A DNA stretch of 16,435 nt, from the NCBI GenBank assembly GCA_934162255.1, contig CAKPIG010000014.1, positions 1-16,435 of the forward strand, given 5' to 3'. Position numbers and translations under genes: made by a program. The first letter of the stretch is position 1. Every line of letters begins with the position of its first letter. The notes below the pieces were generated by a model. It saw nothing but the letters and a program-made list of their open reading frames with translations. It did no database searches and was not told where the DNA came from. Positions 1 to 6,937 of the stretch are shown here, piece by piece. Origin of the DNA: an uncultured Clostridia bacterium (lineage in GTDB: Bacteria; Bacillota; Clostridia; TANB77; CAG-508).

Positions 1-960
1 GTATTGATGTCCTGCATATTCTTGTACGTCTTTATTTTTTCTATCATTAAAATAAAATGTTGTTAAATCTCTGGTTTTAATTTTTTCTATTTCTTCCATA
101 TATTTTTTTGTATCATATTTTTGTGGTTCATTTATGTAATCATCAATTGCATTTCTATAGACATTTACTATACTTGCAACATAATATTCTGTTTTTAGCC
201 TTCCTTCTATTTTTAGGCTATCAACTCCCATGTCTATTATTTCTGGTAATTCATTTATGAGGCATAAGTCTTTAGATGAAAATATACTTGTTCCATATTC
301 ATTTGTTTCTATTGGCATTAATTCTCCTGGTGTATTTTTTTCCTCTGCATATAAGTTATATGACCATCTACAACTTTGTGCACAATCTCCTAAGTTTGCA
401 CTCCTACATGTCATGAAGTCACTTAAGAAACATCTTCCTGAAAATGCAAAACATATTGCACCATGTATGAATATTTCTATTTCCATATCTTCTGGTTTAT
501 TTTGCATTATATATCTTAGCTGTTCTTTATTCATTTCTCTTGCTAAAATCATTCTTTTAGCTCCATTGTTTCTCCAAAAATTACAATCGTGCAAGCTTAC
601 TATGTTTGCCTGTGTGCTTACATTTATAGGAACATCTGGTGCATATTTTTTAAAGACTTCCATTATTCCTCCATCTGCAATTATTACTCCATCTGGTTTT
701 AATTCTTCTAATTTTTTTGCCATTTCTGTTATTTCTTCATATTTTTCATCCCAAGCAAATATATTAATTGTTACATATACTTTTTTTCCTATTTCATGTG
801 CATATTTTATTGTTTTTTCTAAATCATCATTTTCCATGTCTGCTCTTGTTCTTAATGATAATGATGATGTTCCACAATATACTGCGTCTGCTCCATATAA
901 ATATGCTATTCTTGCTTTTTCAAATGAGCCTGCTGGGGCTAATAATTCTACATTTTTCAT
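1..960 (-). CDS. U32-family protein (TrhP/YrrO-like), 3' end cut by window edge
   Basis: This gene runs off the left edge; the first 320 residues are present, from an ATG at 960 preceded by AAGGAG. The protein opens with MKNVELLAPAGSFEKA, the usual N-terminus of U32 'peptidase' proteins. Around residues 160-185 it has the family signature EIFIHGAICFAFSGRCFLSD, followed by more cysteines (MTCRSANLGDC..SCRW) typical of the iron-sulfur-binding U32 group. Despite the peptidase name, characterised bacterial members of this type (TrhP, RlhA) hydroxylate RNA; TrhP makes 5-hydroxyuridine at tRNA position 34 using prephenate. The TrmR-like methyltransferase at 3024-3626 would act on that product, which favours a TrhP-like role. 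That assignment is inferred, because U32 subfamilies are hard to separate by eye. The gene has its own near-perfect promoter. An open frame on the opposite strand here is only a shadow. Confidence 0.9.
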   Translation of the reverse strand, partial: MKNVELLAPAGSFEKARIAYLYGADAVYCGTSSLSLRTRADMENDDLEKTIKYAHEIGKKVYVTINIFAWDEKYEEITEMAKKLEELKPDGVIIADGGIMEVFKKYAPDVPINVSTQANIVSLHDCNFWRNNGAKRMILAREMNKEQLRYIMQNKPEDMEIEIFIHGAICFAFSGRCFLSDFMTCRSANLGDCAQSCRWSYNLYAEEKNTPGELMPIETNEYGTSIFSSKDLCLINELPEIIDMGVDSLKIEGRLKTEYYVASIVNVYRNAIDDYINEPQKYDTKKYMEEIEKIKTRDLTTFYFNDRKNKDVQEYAGHQY

Positions 961-986
961 TTTATTTCTCCTTTTTATCAGCTTAT

Positions 987-1015
987 ATTATATATTCTTT
1001 TTTTATTTATGTCAA
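987..1015 (-). promoter_or_regulatory. Consensus sigma-A promoter for the U32 gene
   Basis: On the minus strand TTGACA (1015-1010) is followed by a 17-base spacer and TATAAT (992-987). Both hexamers match the consensus exactly. The start codon of the U32 gene is about 27 bases further on. The U32 gene is therefore transcribed on its own. Confidence 0.85.
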
Positions 1016-1023
1016 TTATATAT

Positions 1024-1052
1024 TTTACTTTTTCATTTTTTTATGGTATTAT
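1024..1052 (+). promoter_or_regulatory. Promoter of the first RelA/SpoT-like gene
   Basis: TTTACT (1024-1029), a 17-base spacer and TATTAT (1047-1052) preceded by TGG, giving an extended -10 element TGGTATTAT. It stands back to back with the U32 promoter, with about 8 bases between the two -35 boxes. The ATG at 1100 is preceded by AAAGGAG at 1084-1090. Confidence 0.65.
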
Positions 1053-1099
1053 ATATTATAGTTTTTTTACAAAATTAAATTTGAAAGGAGTTTTTAGGT

Positions 1100-1963
1100 A
1101 TGGATAATGTACCATCTCAAGATTTTCCTGATATTAATCGGGCATTTTTAGGAGCTAGTGAAACTTATGAAGTTTGTTCTAATTTCATAGAACTATTAAA
1201 TGCTACTGGAAACATTGAAGATATTCTTTATGCTAACAAGCTTTTAGAATATTTAGAAATCAACAAAATGATTCCTGCTCTCAGTGATGAATTTCATGAA
1301 TTTAAAAATCACCTTAGGGAGTGGACAAAAACTAATGGCTTAAAACTTTTTGTTTTAAGAAGGAAAAAAGATTTCATTGGTTTTAATGCAAAGATTCGGC
1401 TTTTTCTCTTAAATGGAAAAAATCCAAATGATATTCATGATCTTATTGGTTTTAGAATTGTTTTACTCACTCCAAAAAAGGATACTCCAGAAACTGTTAA
1501 GCTTTGTTATGAAGTCTTAAATGAAGCAATTCGCTTTTTTGCTATAAAGCGAAAGTGTCTTTTCTTGGATGCTGAACCTATTTTAGAACCTGGAAATATT
1601 GAAGAACTAGAAGATATTATTATTCCTTCTGAATCTAATTTGATTTTACCAGGCTTTGAAAATAAGGTAAAAGACTATATAAAAGAGCCAAAGAAAAATG
1701 GATATCAAAGTTTACATTGCTGTATTAAGACTCCATCTCAGCTTATATTTGAAATTCAGATTCGCACATATGAAATGGATAATAGAGCTGAATTTGGTTC
1801 AAGCATGCATAAAAATCATAAATCTGAACGGTATGAAGGTGTAAATATTGACCTTGACTATTCAAAGATTAATCTTCGTGGCATTTGCTTTGATAATGGT
1901 GGAAATCTAGTAAGCGACCTTTCAGGATTACTTAAAAGTATAGACCCTTTTAATCTAATCTAA
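1100..1963 (+). CDS. Stand-alone RelA/SpoT-fold (p)ppGpp synthetase-like protein, copy 1
   Basis: This 287-residue protein has a helical N-terminal region (about 1-80) and then a RelA/SpoT synthetase domain (about 81-242). The nucleotide-binding motif RxKxxxSxxxK is R88-K90-G94-K98, with Gly in place of Ser. D114-x-x-G117-x-R119 matches the metal-binding DxxGxR. The guanine-stacking loop NGYQSLH is intact at 200-206 after YIKEPK. The catalytic-Glu motif EIQIRT is at 218-223, followed by M226, A230-E231-x-G233 and H237. There is no HD hydrolase domain and no TGS or ACT domain, so this is a synthetase-only form, longer than usual small alarmone synthetases (about 200-250 residues). Known relatives transfer pyrophosphate from ATP to GDP, GTP or ATP, and toxic forms pyrophosphorylate tRNA 3' ends. 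Which reaction applies here cannot be told from the sequence. The gene has its own promoter, a good ribosome binding site and a perfect palindromic terminator, and is oriented against its minus-strand surroundings. Confidence 0.85.
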   Translation: MDNVPSQDFPDINRAFLGASETYEVCSNFIELLNATGNIEDILYANKLLEYLEINKMIPALSDEFHEFKNHLREWTKTNGLKLFVLRRKKDFIGFNAKIRLFLLNGKNPNDIHDLIGFRIVLLTPKKDTPETVKLCYEVLNEAIRFFAIKRKCLFLDAEPILEPGNIEELEDIIIPSESNLILPGFENKVKDYIKEPKKNGYQSLHCCIKTPSQLIFEIQIRTYEMDNRAEFGSSMHKNHKSERYEGVNIDLDYSKINLRGICFDNGGNLVSDLSGLLKSIDPFNLI

Positions 1964-1970
1964 TTTAATC

Positions 1971-2004
1971 ACTTCCTTTGAAAATTTTCAAAGGAAGTAT
2001 TTTT
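1971..2004 (+). terminator. Rho-independent terminator after the first RelA/SpoT-like gene
   Basis: A perfect 28-base palindrome at 1971-1998 (arms ACTTCCTTTGAAAA and its complement) starts 8 bases after the stop codon and is followed by ATTTTTATAT. The opposite side has no T-run, so it should act on the plus strand. It separates the two RelA/SpoT-like genes into distinct transcripts, although read-through is possible. Confidence 0.85.
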
Positions 2005-2005
2005 A

Positions 2006-2034
2006 TATACTTTTCTCATTAATTGTGGTATAAT
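2006..2034 (+). promoter_or_regulatory. Promoter of the second RelA/SpoT-like gene
   Basis: A perfect -10 TATAAT (2029-2034) preceded by TGG gives the extended element TGGTATAAT. A weak -35 TATACT (2006-2011) lies 17 bases upstream. It starts immediately after the terminator hairpin of the first gene. The layout (extended TGG -10, 17-base spacer) repeats that of the first gene's promoter. GAAAGGA at 2052-2058 serves the ATG at 2068. Confidence 0.7.
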
Positions 2035-2067
2035 CTTGTATATAAAATTTAGAAAGGATATGATTAT

Positions 2068-3000
2068 ATGACTAAGGAAACATTAAAACTTATTCATGAT
2101 AGCTATCAGGAAGCCGTTATTCGGTCTCATGATATTTTAGGTATTGTCACTAATTTATATGAGATCTTATGTGTAGCAGACATTTGTGAGGAAGATAATC
2201 AATGTTTTGATTTTTTCCTAGATGGAGTTAGAGGTTCTAAAGAAATACGTAAACAGACTTTCAAGTTAACTAATTTAACAATTGATATTAATTTTGTTAT
2301 TATGTATATTGTTATTTGGTTAAATAATGAAAAAAACTTGCATATTGATATAAATCTAAATGCAAGAAGGAAATCATTAGAGAGTGATTTATCAAAATTA
2401 CTTGAAAAAGCAAATCTTAATCGTTTTTCTAATATTCGTGACAGATTCGGTCTTAGAGGAATAGTCATGAATAACTCTTCTTCAGAAGAACTTCAATATG
2501 TTTATATGATTTTTGATTGTATCAGTGGTATTATAGCTAATACTAATAGAAAAATCCGGAGAGATTTTATAAACTGGTTCCATTCAAATAGTCATATTAA
2601 TGATTCTGATAAGTCCAGACTTGATGCAATTTTAGGAATTCCTTTTGAAATTACATTTTTAAAAGATTTTATAAAATCTCCTAAAGATAATAATTATCAA
2701 ACTTTACAGTTTACATTATCTGTTATGATGTATTCTTCTATCTTACCTGGTGCACAAGTGGAAATTCAACTTAGAACTCAAGATATGCATATTAATGCAG
2801 TAAAAGGTTCTGCATCTCATTTTCTTTATAAGCAAACCACTGTTAGTAAGGAAATCCGTGATGTTTTTACAGTTGATGATTTTTCAAAAGTTTCTATTGT
2901 TGGTTTCACTGGTTATGAATCTGATGATGAAGACATTGATGGTGTCTTTCGTTCAAAAATATTTTGTAACCGCAGGATTTCATCGACACTAGTACCTTAA
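2068..3000 (+). CDS. Diverged RelA/SpoT-fold protein, copy 2
   Basis: This 310-residue protein is recognisable as a RelA/SpoT synthetase fold over about residues 95-256, but it has drifted from the consensus. R100-x-K102-x-x-x-S106-x-x-x-K110 fits the RxKxxxSxxxK motif. D125-x-x-G128-x-R130 fits DxxGxR. The loop normally reading NGYxSLH is NNYQTLQ (208-214): the stacking Tyr remains, but the Gly and the His are replaced by Asn and Gln. The catalytic Glu survives in VEIQLRT (231-237), followed by M240, G247 and H251-x-x-Y254-K255; the usual AExG is AVKG. There is an insertion (about 160-195) before the loop. Its tail shares a D-aromatic-S-K pattern with the first protein. There is no HD hydrolase domain. 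It may be a weak or altered enzyme, or an inactive partner of the first protein. It converges with the methyltransferase gene at a shared terminator. Confidence 0.75.
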   Translation: MTKETLKLIHDSYQEAVIRSHDILGIVTNLYEILCVADICEEDNQCFDFFLDGVRGSKEIRKQTFKLTNLTIDINFVIMYIVIWLNNEKNLHIDINLNARRKSLESDLSKLLEKANLNRFSNIRDRFGLRGIVMNNSSSEELQYVYMIFDCISGIIANTNRKIRRDFINWFHSNSHINDSDKSRLDAILGIPFEITFLKDFIKSPKDNNYQTLQFTLSVMMYSSILPGAQVEIQLRTQDMHINAVKGSASHFLYKQTTVSKEIRDVFTVDDFSKVSIVGFTGYESDDEDIDGVFRSKIFCNRRISSTLVP

Positions 3001-3014
3001 GTATTCTAAAAAGA

Positions 3015-3045
3015 CCTATATCATTAATTGATATAGGCCATTTTT
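3015..3045. terminator. Bidirectional terminator overlapping the methyltransferase 3' end
   Basis: CCTATATCA, a TTAAT loop and TGATATAGG (3015-3037) form a 9-bp stem. On the plus strand it is followed by CCATTTTTATTTT and on the minus strand by GTCTTTTTAG. It ends both the second RelA/SpoT-like gene (stop at 3000) and the methyltransferase gene. The methyltransferase stop codon (3026-3024) lies in the hairpin loop region, so one stem arm is coding sequence. Confidence 0.8.
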
Positions 3046-3626
3046 ATTTTACTAATTGCAAGTCCATCTCCAACTTCTAAGATTTCTGTTTCAATATTAG
3101 GATTTTCTGTTACTTCTTTTATATATTCCCTTAAATTTCTAACTGCTGTACGTTGTTTATGTTTATTATAATCACTCATAACATATCCCTTATATAAAAT
3201 ATTATCTGCAAATATTACTCCATTATGATTTATCATTCTTAATGCTTGGTTTAGGAAAAATGGATATTTCCCTTTTGCTGCATCTATAAATACAACATCA
3301 TATTTATCTTTTAATGTTGGAAGTATTTCTACCGCATCTCCTTCATATATGTTTATTTTTTCTTCTACTCCTACATTTTTTATATTTATTTTTGCTTCTT
3401 TTATTCTTTCCTCATCACGTTCAATAGTATCTATTTTTCCTCCAGCTTGAAGATATTCTGAAAAACACATTGCAGAATATCCTACAGCTGTTCCTATTTC
3501 TAATATTTTTTGTGGTTTTATATCTTTTAGAATTTTATCTATTACTTCTAAAGTATCATCCATTATTATTGGAATATGTTTTTCTAGTGCTTTTTGTTTT
3601 ATTTTTTCTAATTCTGTTTTATTCAT
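3024..3626 (-). CDS. trmR: SAM-dependent O-methyltransferase, TrmR (YrrM)-like
   Basis: A 200-residue class I methyltransferase of the O-methyltransferase family 3 (CCoAOMT-like). SAM motif I is LEIGTAVGYSA (about 41-51), an acidic ribose contact follows in DTIERDEERI, and the metal-binding acids appear in VFIDAAKGKY and FADNILY. It is slightly shorter than the roughly 217-residue B. subtilis TrmR (YrrM), which methylates 5-hydroxyuridine at tRNA position 34 to 5-methoxyuridine. Catechol-type methyltransferases share the fold, so the substrate rests on similarity and on the nearby U32 gene. It starts 8 bases after typA; its weak ribosome binding site AGGTG overlaps the typA stop codon, suggesting coupled translation. 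The body ends at GLAISKIK, and the extra C-terminal MAYIN is encoded by the terminator hairpin. Confidence 0.8.
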   Translation of the reverse strand: MNKTELEKIKQKALEKHIPIIMDDTLEVIDKILKDIKPQKILEIGTAVGYSAMCFSEYLQAGGKIDTIERDEERIKEAKINIKNVGVEEKINIYEGDAVEILPTLKDKYDVVFIDAAKGKYPFFLNQALRMINHNGVIFADNILYKGYVMSDYNKHKQRTAVRNLREYIKEVTENPNIETEILEVGDGLAISKIKMAYIN

Positions 3627-3634
3627 ATTAACAC

Positions 3635-5458
3635 CTATGCTTTATTTGCATTTCTTGCTGCTCTTTCTCTTTCTTTATTGTCTAATATTTTCTTTCTTAA
3701 TCTTATTGATTTTGGTGTAACTTCAACTAATTCATCATCTTGTATAAATTCGATTGCTTTTTCTAAGCTCATTTGAATTGGTGGTACTAAACGAAGTGCC
3801 TCATCTGAACCAGATGCTCTTGTATTTGTTAAATGTTTTTCTTTACATACATTTATTGCTAAATCTTCACTTCTTGAATTTAGTCCTACTATCATTCCTT
3901 CATAAACATCTACACCTGGTCCTATGAATAAGTCTCCTTTGTCTTGTGCATTATATAGTCCATATGTTATTGATGTTCCATTTTCAAATGCTACAATTGT
4001 TCCTCTAACTCTTGCAACAACTTCACCTTTAAATGGTTCATATGAATCAAATATGCTATTCATAACACCTTCACCTTTTGTATCTGTAAGGAATTCTGTT
4101 CTATATCCAATTAATCCTCTTGCAGGAATTTTAAATTCGATTTTTGTATGTCCTACTTCAGCTGGTTCCATATTAACCATTTCAGCTTTTCTTCTTCCTA
4201 ATTTTTCAATTACATTTCCAACACAGTCATCAGGAACATTTACAACAAGTCTTTCTATTGGTTCACATTTTACACCATCAATTTCTTTTATAATTACTTT
4301 TGGTCTAGAAACTAATAGTTCATATCCTTCTCTTCTCATTGTTTCAATAAGAACTGATAAATGTAATTCTCCTCTTCCTGATACTATAAATGAGTCTGGT
4401 GATGCTGTTTCTTCTACTCTTAAACTTACATTTCTGTCTAATTCTTTAAATAATCTATCTCTTATATGTCTTGATGTTATAAATTGTCCTTCTCTACCAG
4501 CAAATGGACCGTTGTTTACACTAAATGTCATAGATACTGTTGGTTCATCAATGTTTACAAATGGTATTTTTTCTGGATTGTTTAAGTCACAGATAGTATC
4601 TCCTATATGAATATTTGGAATTCCTGATATTTCTATAATATCTCCTGCTTTAGCTTCTTCTACTTCAACCTTTTTTAATCCCATATGAGTATATACTTTT
4701 GCTATTTTTCCTTGTGAAATTTTATCATCTTTTTCACATATACTTACAGGCATTCCAACTTTTACAATTCCTCTTTCAAGTCTTCCTACTGCAATTCTTC
4801 CAACATAATCATCGTAATCTATATTTGAAACTAGCATTTGCATTGTTCCTGATTCGTCACAATTTGGTGCTTTTATTGTTTTTATTATAGTTTCAAATAA
4901 ACATGAGAAGTCACCATCTGGGTCTGACAAGTTCATTTTTGCAACACCATTTTTAGCAGATGCATAAACTACTGGGAAGTCTAATTGATCATCATTTGCT
5001 TCTAATTCTATAAATAGTTCCATTACTTGGTCTAGAACTTTCTCAGGTGTAGCACCTGGTCTATCTATTTTGTTTATTACAACTATTGGTTGTAAATTAA
5101 GCGCTAATGATTTTTTTAATACTTCTCTTGTTTGTGGCATTGCACCTTCAAATGCATCAACTAATAAAAGTACTCCATCAACTGTTTTCAATACTCTTTC
5201 TACTTCTCCACCAAAGTCAGCATGTCCAGGTGTATCTACTATATTAATTTTTATATCATTATACATTACTGCTGTATTTTTAGAAAGTATTGTTATTCCT
5301 CTTTCTTTTTCTTGGTCATTTGAGTCCATTACTCTTTCTTGAACTTGTTCATTATCTCTAAATACGTGGCTTTGTCTTAACAAAGCATCTACTAATGTTG
5401 TTTTTCCATGGTCTACATGGGCTATTATTGCTATATTTCTTATTTTTTCGTTATTCAT
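3635..5458 (-). CDS. typA: Translational GTPase TypA/BipA
   Basis: This 607-residue protein has the usual family length. The GTPase domain opens with P-loop AHVDHGKTT (13-21). Next come the switch I sequence ERGITILSKNTAV, the G3 motif DTPGHADFGGEVER and the G4 motif NKIDRPGA. Beta-barrel, EF-G domain III/V-like and TypA-specific C-terminal regions follow (GRGELHLSVLIETMRREGYE, then the RGLIGYRTEF stretch). TypA is a ribosome-binding GTPase of the EF-G/LepA group, needed for stress and low-temperature growth and for 50S subunit assembly; in some bacteria it interacts with (p)ppGpp-dependent states of the ribosome. The ATG is preceded by GGAG. The gene sits in a tight run, 13 bases after plsC and 8 bases before the methyltransferase. 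Nothing is missing. Confidence 0.97.
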   Translation of the reverse strand: MNNEKIRNIAIIAHVDHGKTTLVDALLRQSHVFRDNEQVQERVMDSNDQEKERGITILSKNTAVMYNDIKINIVDTPGHADFGGEVERVLKTVDGVLLLVDAFEGAMPQTREVLKKSLALNLQPIVVINKIDRPGATPEKVLDQVMELFIELEANDDQLDFPVVYASAKNGVAKMNLSDPDGDFSCLFETIIKTIKAPNCDESGTMQMLVSNIDYDDYVGRIAVGRLERGIVKVGMPVSICEKDDKISQGKIAKVYTHMGLKKVEVEEAKAGDIIEISGIPNIHIGDTICDLNNPEKIPFVNIDEPTVSMTFSVNNGPFAGREGQFITSRHIRDRLFKELDRNVSLRVEETASPDSFIVSGRGELHLSVLIETMRREGYELLVSRPKVIIKEIDGVKCEPIERLVVNVPDDCVGNVIEKLGRRKAEMVNMEPAEVGHTKIEFKIPARGLIGYRTEFLTDTKGEGVMNSIFDSYEPFKGEVVARVRGTIVAFENGTSITYGLYNAQDKGDLFIGPGVDVYEGMIVGLNSRSEDLAINVCKEKHLTNTRASGSDEALRLVPPIQMSLEKAIEFIQDDELVEVTPKSIRLRKKILDNKERERAARNANKA

Positions 5459-5471
5459 TTTTATTCTCCTT

Positions 5472-6056
5472 CTATTTTGTTAATTCTATTATTTTTTCCA
5501 TAATTTCTTCTGTTATTTCATCTAATTCATCTTTACTTCTTCCTTTATAATCTAGCGGCTTACCATATTTTATATATACTTTTTTAAACGGTCTTTCTCC
5601 TCCACTTATCCCTACTGGAAGTACCTTAGCTCCTGTCCTAACAGCAAAAAACGCAGCTCCGTCTTTTACTTTTTCTCCTTTGGCTAATCCATTTCGTGTT
5701 CCTTCTGGAAATAATGCTAAACATTTTCCTTCTTTTAATGTTTTCAGTGAGTCTTTTAATGCTTTTACTTCTTTAGAATCTCTTTTTACTAATATAACAT
5801 CAAATATAAAACCTAAAAAAGCAAGGAATTTATTTTTGGTTAGTTCTTCTTTTGCTAAAAATCTTGCATCTCTTCCACATGTTACTTCTATTAATGGTGG
5901 ATCTAAAAAGCTTCTATGGTTTCCACAAATTATAAGCTGACCTTCTTTTGGGATATTTTCTTTACCTACAATTTCCATTCTATATACTATTTTGCAATAT
6001 AAGTATATAGCTCCTTTTACTACCGATTTCAATATATTTCTAAAAAAATCTTTCAT
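5472..6056 (-). CDS. plsC: 1-acyl-sn-glycerol-3-phosphate acyltransferase
   Basis: A 194-residue acyltransferase of the PlsC/LPLAT family, which adds the second acyl chain to lysophosphatidic acid to make phosphatidic acid, the precursor of membrane phospholipids. The catalytic HX4D motif is NHRSFLD (46-52) and the glycerophosphate-binding motif is FPEGTR (116-121). A further conserved VLPVGI stretch lies near 145-150. The N-terminal 30 residues are amphipathic or hydrophobic and probably rest on the inner face of the membrane. Its ribosome binding site AAGGAGGAG lies inside the last codons of the upstream ATPase gene, so the two are probably translationally coupled. The length is on the short side of the family but all motifs are present. 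Confidence 0.92.
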   Translation of the reverse strand: MKDFFRNILKSVVKGAIYLYCKIVYRMEIVGKENIPKEGQLIICGNHRSFLDPPLIEVTCGRDARFLAKEELTKNKFLAFLGFIFDVILVKRDSKEVKALKDSLKTLKEGKCLALFPEGTRNGLAKGEKVKDGAAFFAVRTGAKVLPVGISGGERPFKKVYIKYGKPLDYKGRSKDELDEITEEIMEKIIELTK

Positions 6057-6062
6057 ATATTG

Positions 6063-6914
6063 TTATGACTCCTCCTTACTCTTTTCAGGTATATAAACAT
6101 TTTTTGCAACTACATCTAATGAAACAATATTCATTGCTGTTAGTTTTTCAACTTCTTTTCTTGCTTTATTTTTAAATTCACTTAATACTTTTCTAATATT
6201 GCATCCATACATAACTGTTATTTCCATGTAGATGCTTGGTCCTTCTGGAGAGTTAGTTGCTCTTATTCTTATTACTCTATATATTTCTGGCATTTTTTCT
6301 GCTAAATATTCTATTATTTGCCTAAATACTGCATCTGATATTGTAAAGTTTCCTAAGTAACTAAATGTTGGCCTTATTATGGTTTTTTCCGATATGTATG
6401 GTTTTTGTCCTATACCTTTTGATTTAAATATTTGTAACGGGTCTAATAAATATCCTGAAAAATCTTTTTTTAATTCAAAGGTAGGTACTGGAATTACATG
6501 TTTTCCTTCTGTAACACGGATATGTCTTGCTGTTTGCATTTCTTCTTCTGTAGCAACATCTTGAATATATGTAGTTTCTGAAATTTCTGGTAGTCCTAAA
6601 TTTTCAGCAATCTTATTTACCATTCCATCAGAAGTCCCTAAAATTAATATTTTAGATGGTTTGTATTTTTTTAGTGCATTGTCTATTGTCTTTTTTTCTT
6701 CATCACTTAAAAATAGTGCATGTTTTACTGTTTCAATTTTAGTTGGAGCTTTTTTAGCTGATTCTCCTGCTACTATTTGATTATCTTTTATTAATAAACC
6801 ATCATCTATTATAAATTTAATGTTTTTCTCATTTGCTACCATTTGTGCTCTATAACTTTTACCTGTCCCAGATGGACCAACAAATGCATAAACTTTTATA
6901 TTATTAAATGACAT
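6063..6914 (-). CDS. P-loop ATPase with Asp23/Gls24-like C-terminal domain
   Basis: I start this protein at the ATG at 6914 (283 residues) because AAGGAG sits just upstream. A longer frame open to 6959 would read through two hairpins and lacks a ribosome binding site. The N-terminus carries a Walker A motif GPSGTGKS (13-20) followed by about 150 residues that I do not match to a named family. From about 176 to 275 the pattern (ISDAVFRQIIEYLAEK.., a beta strand ending VMYGCNI, a long helix, then NIVSLDVVAKNVYIP) resembles the Asp23/Gls24 alkaline-shock domain. Such domains occur in membrane-associated envelope-stress proteins and in other clostridial proteins of unknown role. There is no signal peptide or membrane helix. 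It lies between a glycosyltransferase and plsC, so an envelope-related role is plausible but inferred. Confidence 0.75.
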   Translation of the reverse strand: MSFNNIKVYAFVGPSGTGKSYRAQMVANEKNIKFIIDDGLLIKDNQIVAGESAKKAPTKIETVKHALFLSDEEKKTIDNALKKYKPSKILILGTSDGMVNKIAENLGLPEISETTYIQDVATEEEMQTARHIRVTEGKHVIPVPTFELKKDFSGYLLDPLQIFKSKGIGQKPYISEKTIIRPTFSYLGNFTISDAVFRQIIEYLAEKMPEIYRVIRIRATNSPEGPSIYMEITVMYGCNIRKVLSEFKNKARKEVEKLTAMNIVSLDVVAKNVYIPEKSKEES

Positions 6915-6937
6915 CTTTTTCTCCTTACATTTGAGAA

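Noticed and set aside
230..1078. Long plus-strand open frame (282 codons) at the left edge
   Set aside because: It is antisense to the U32 gene, lacks a ribosome binding site, is rich in Phe/Ile/Ser/Leu as expected for the complement of AT-rich coding sequence, and matches no family. The minus strand carries the clear U32 signature.
3924..4610. Plus-strand open frame of 228 codons
   Set aside because: It is antisense to the well-conserved part of typA, with no start signal and no recognisable protein.
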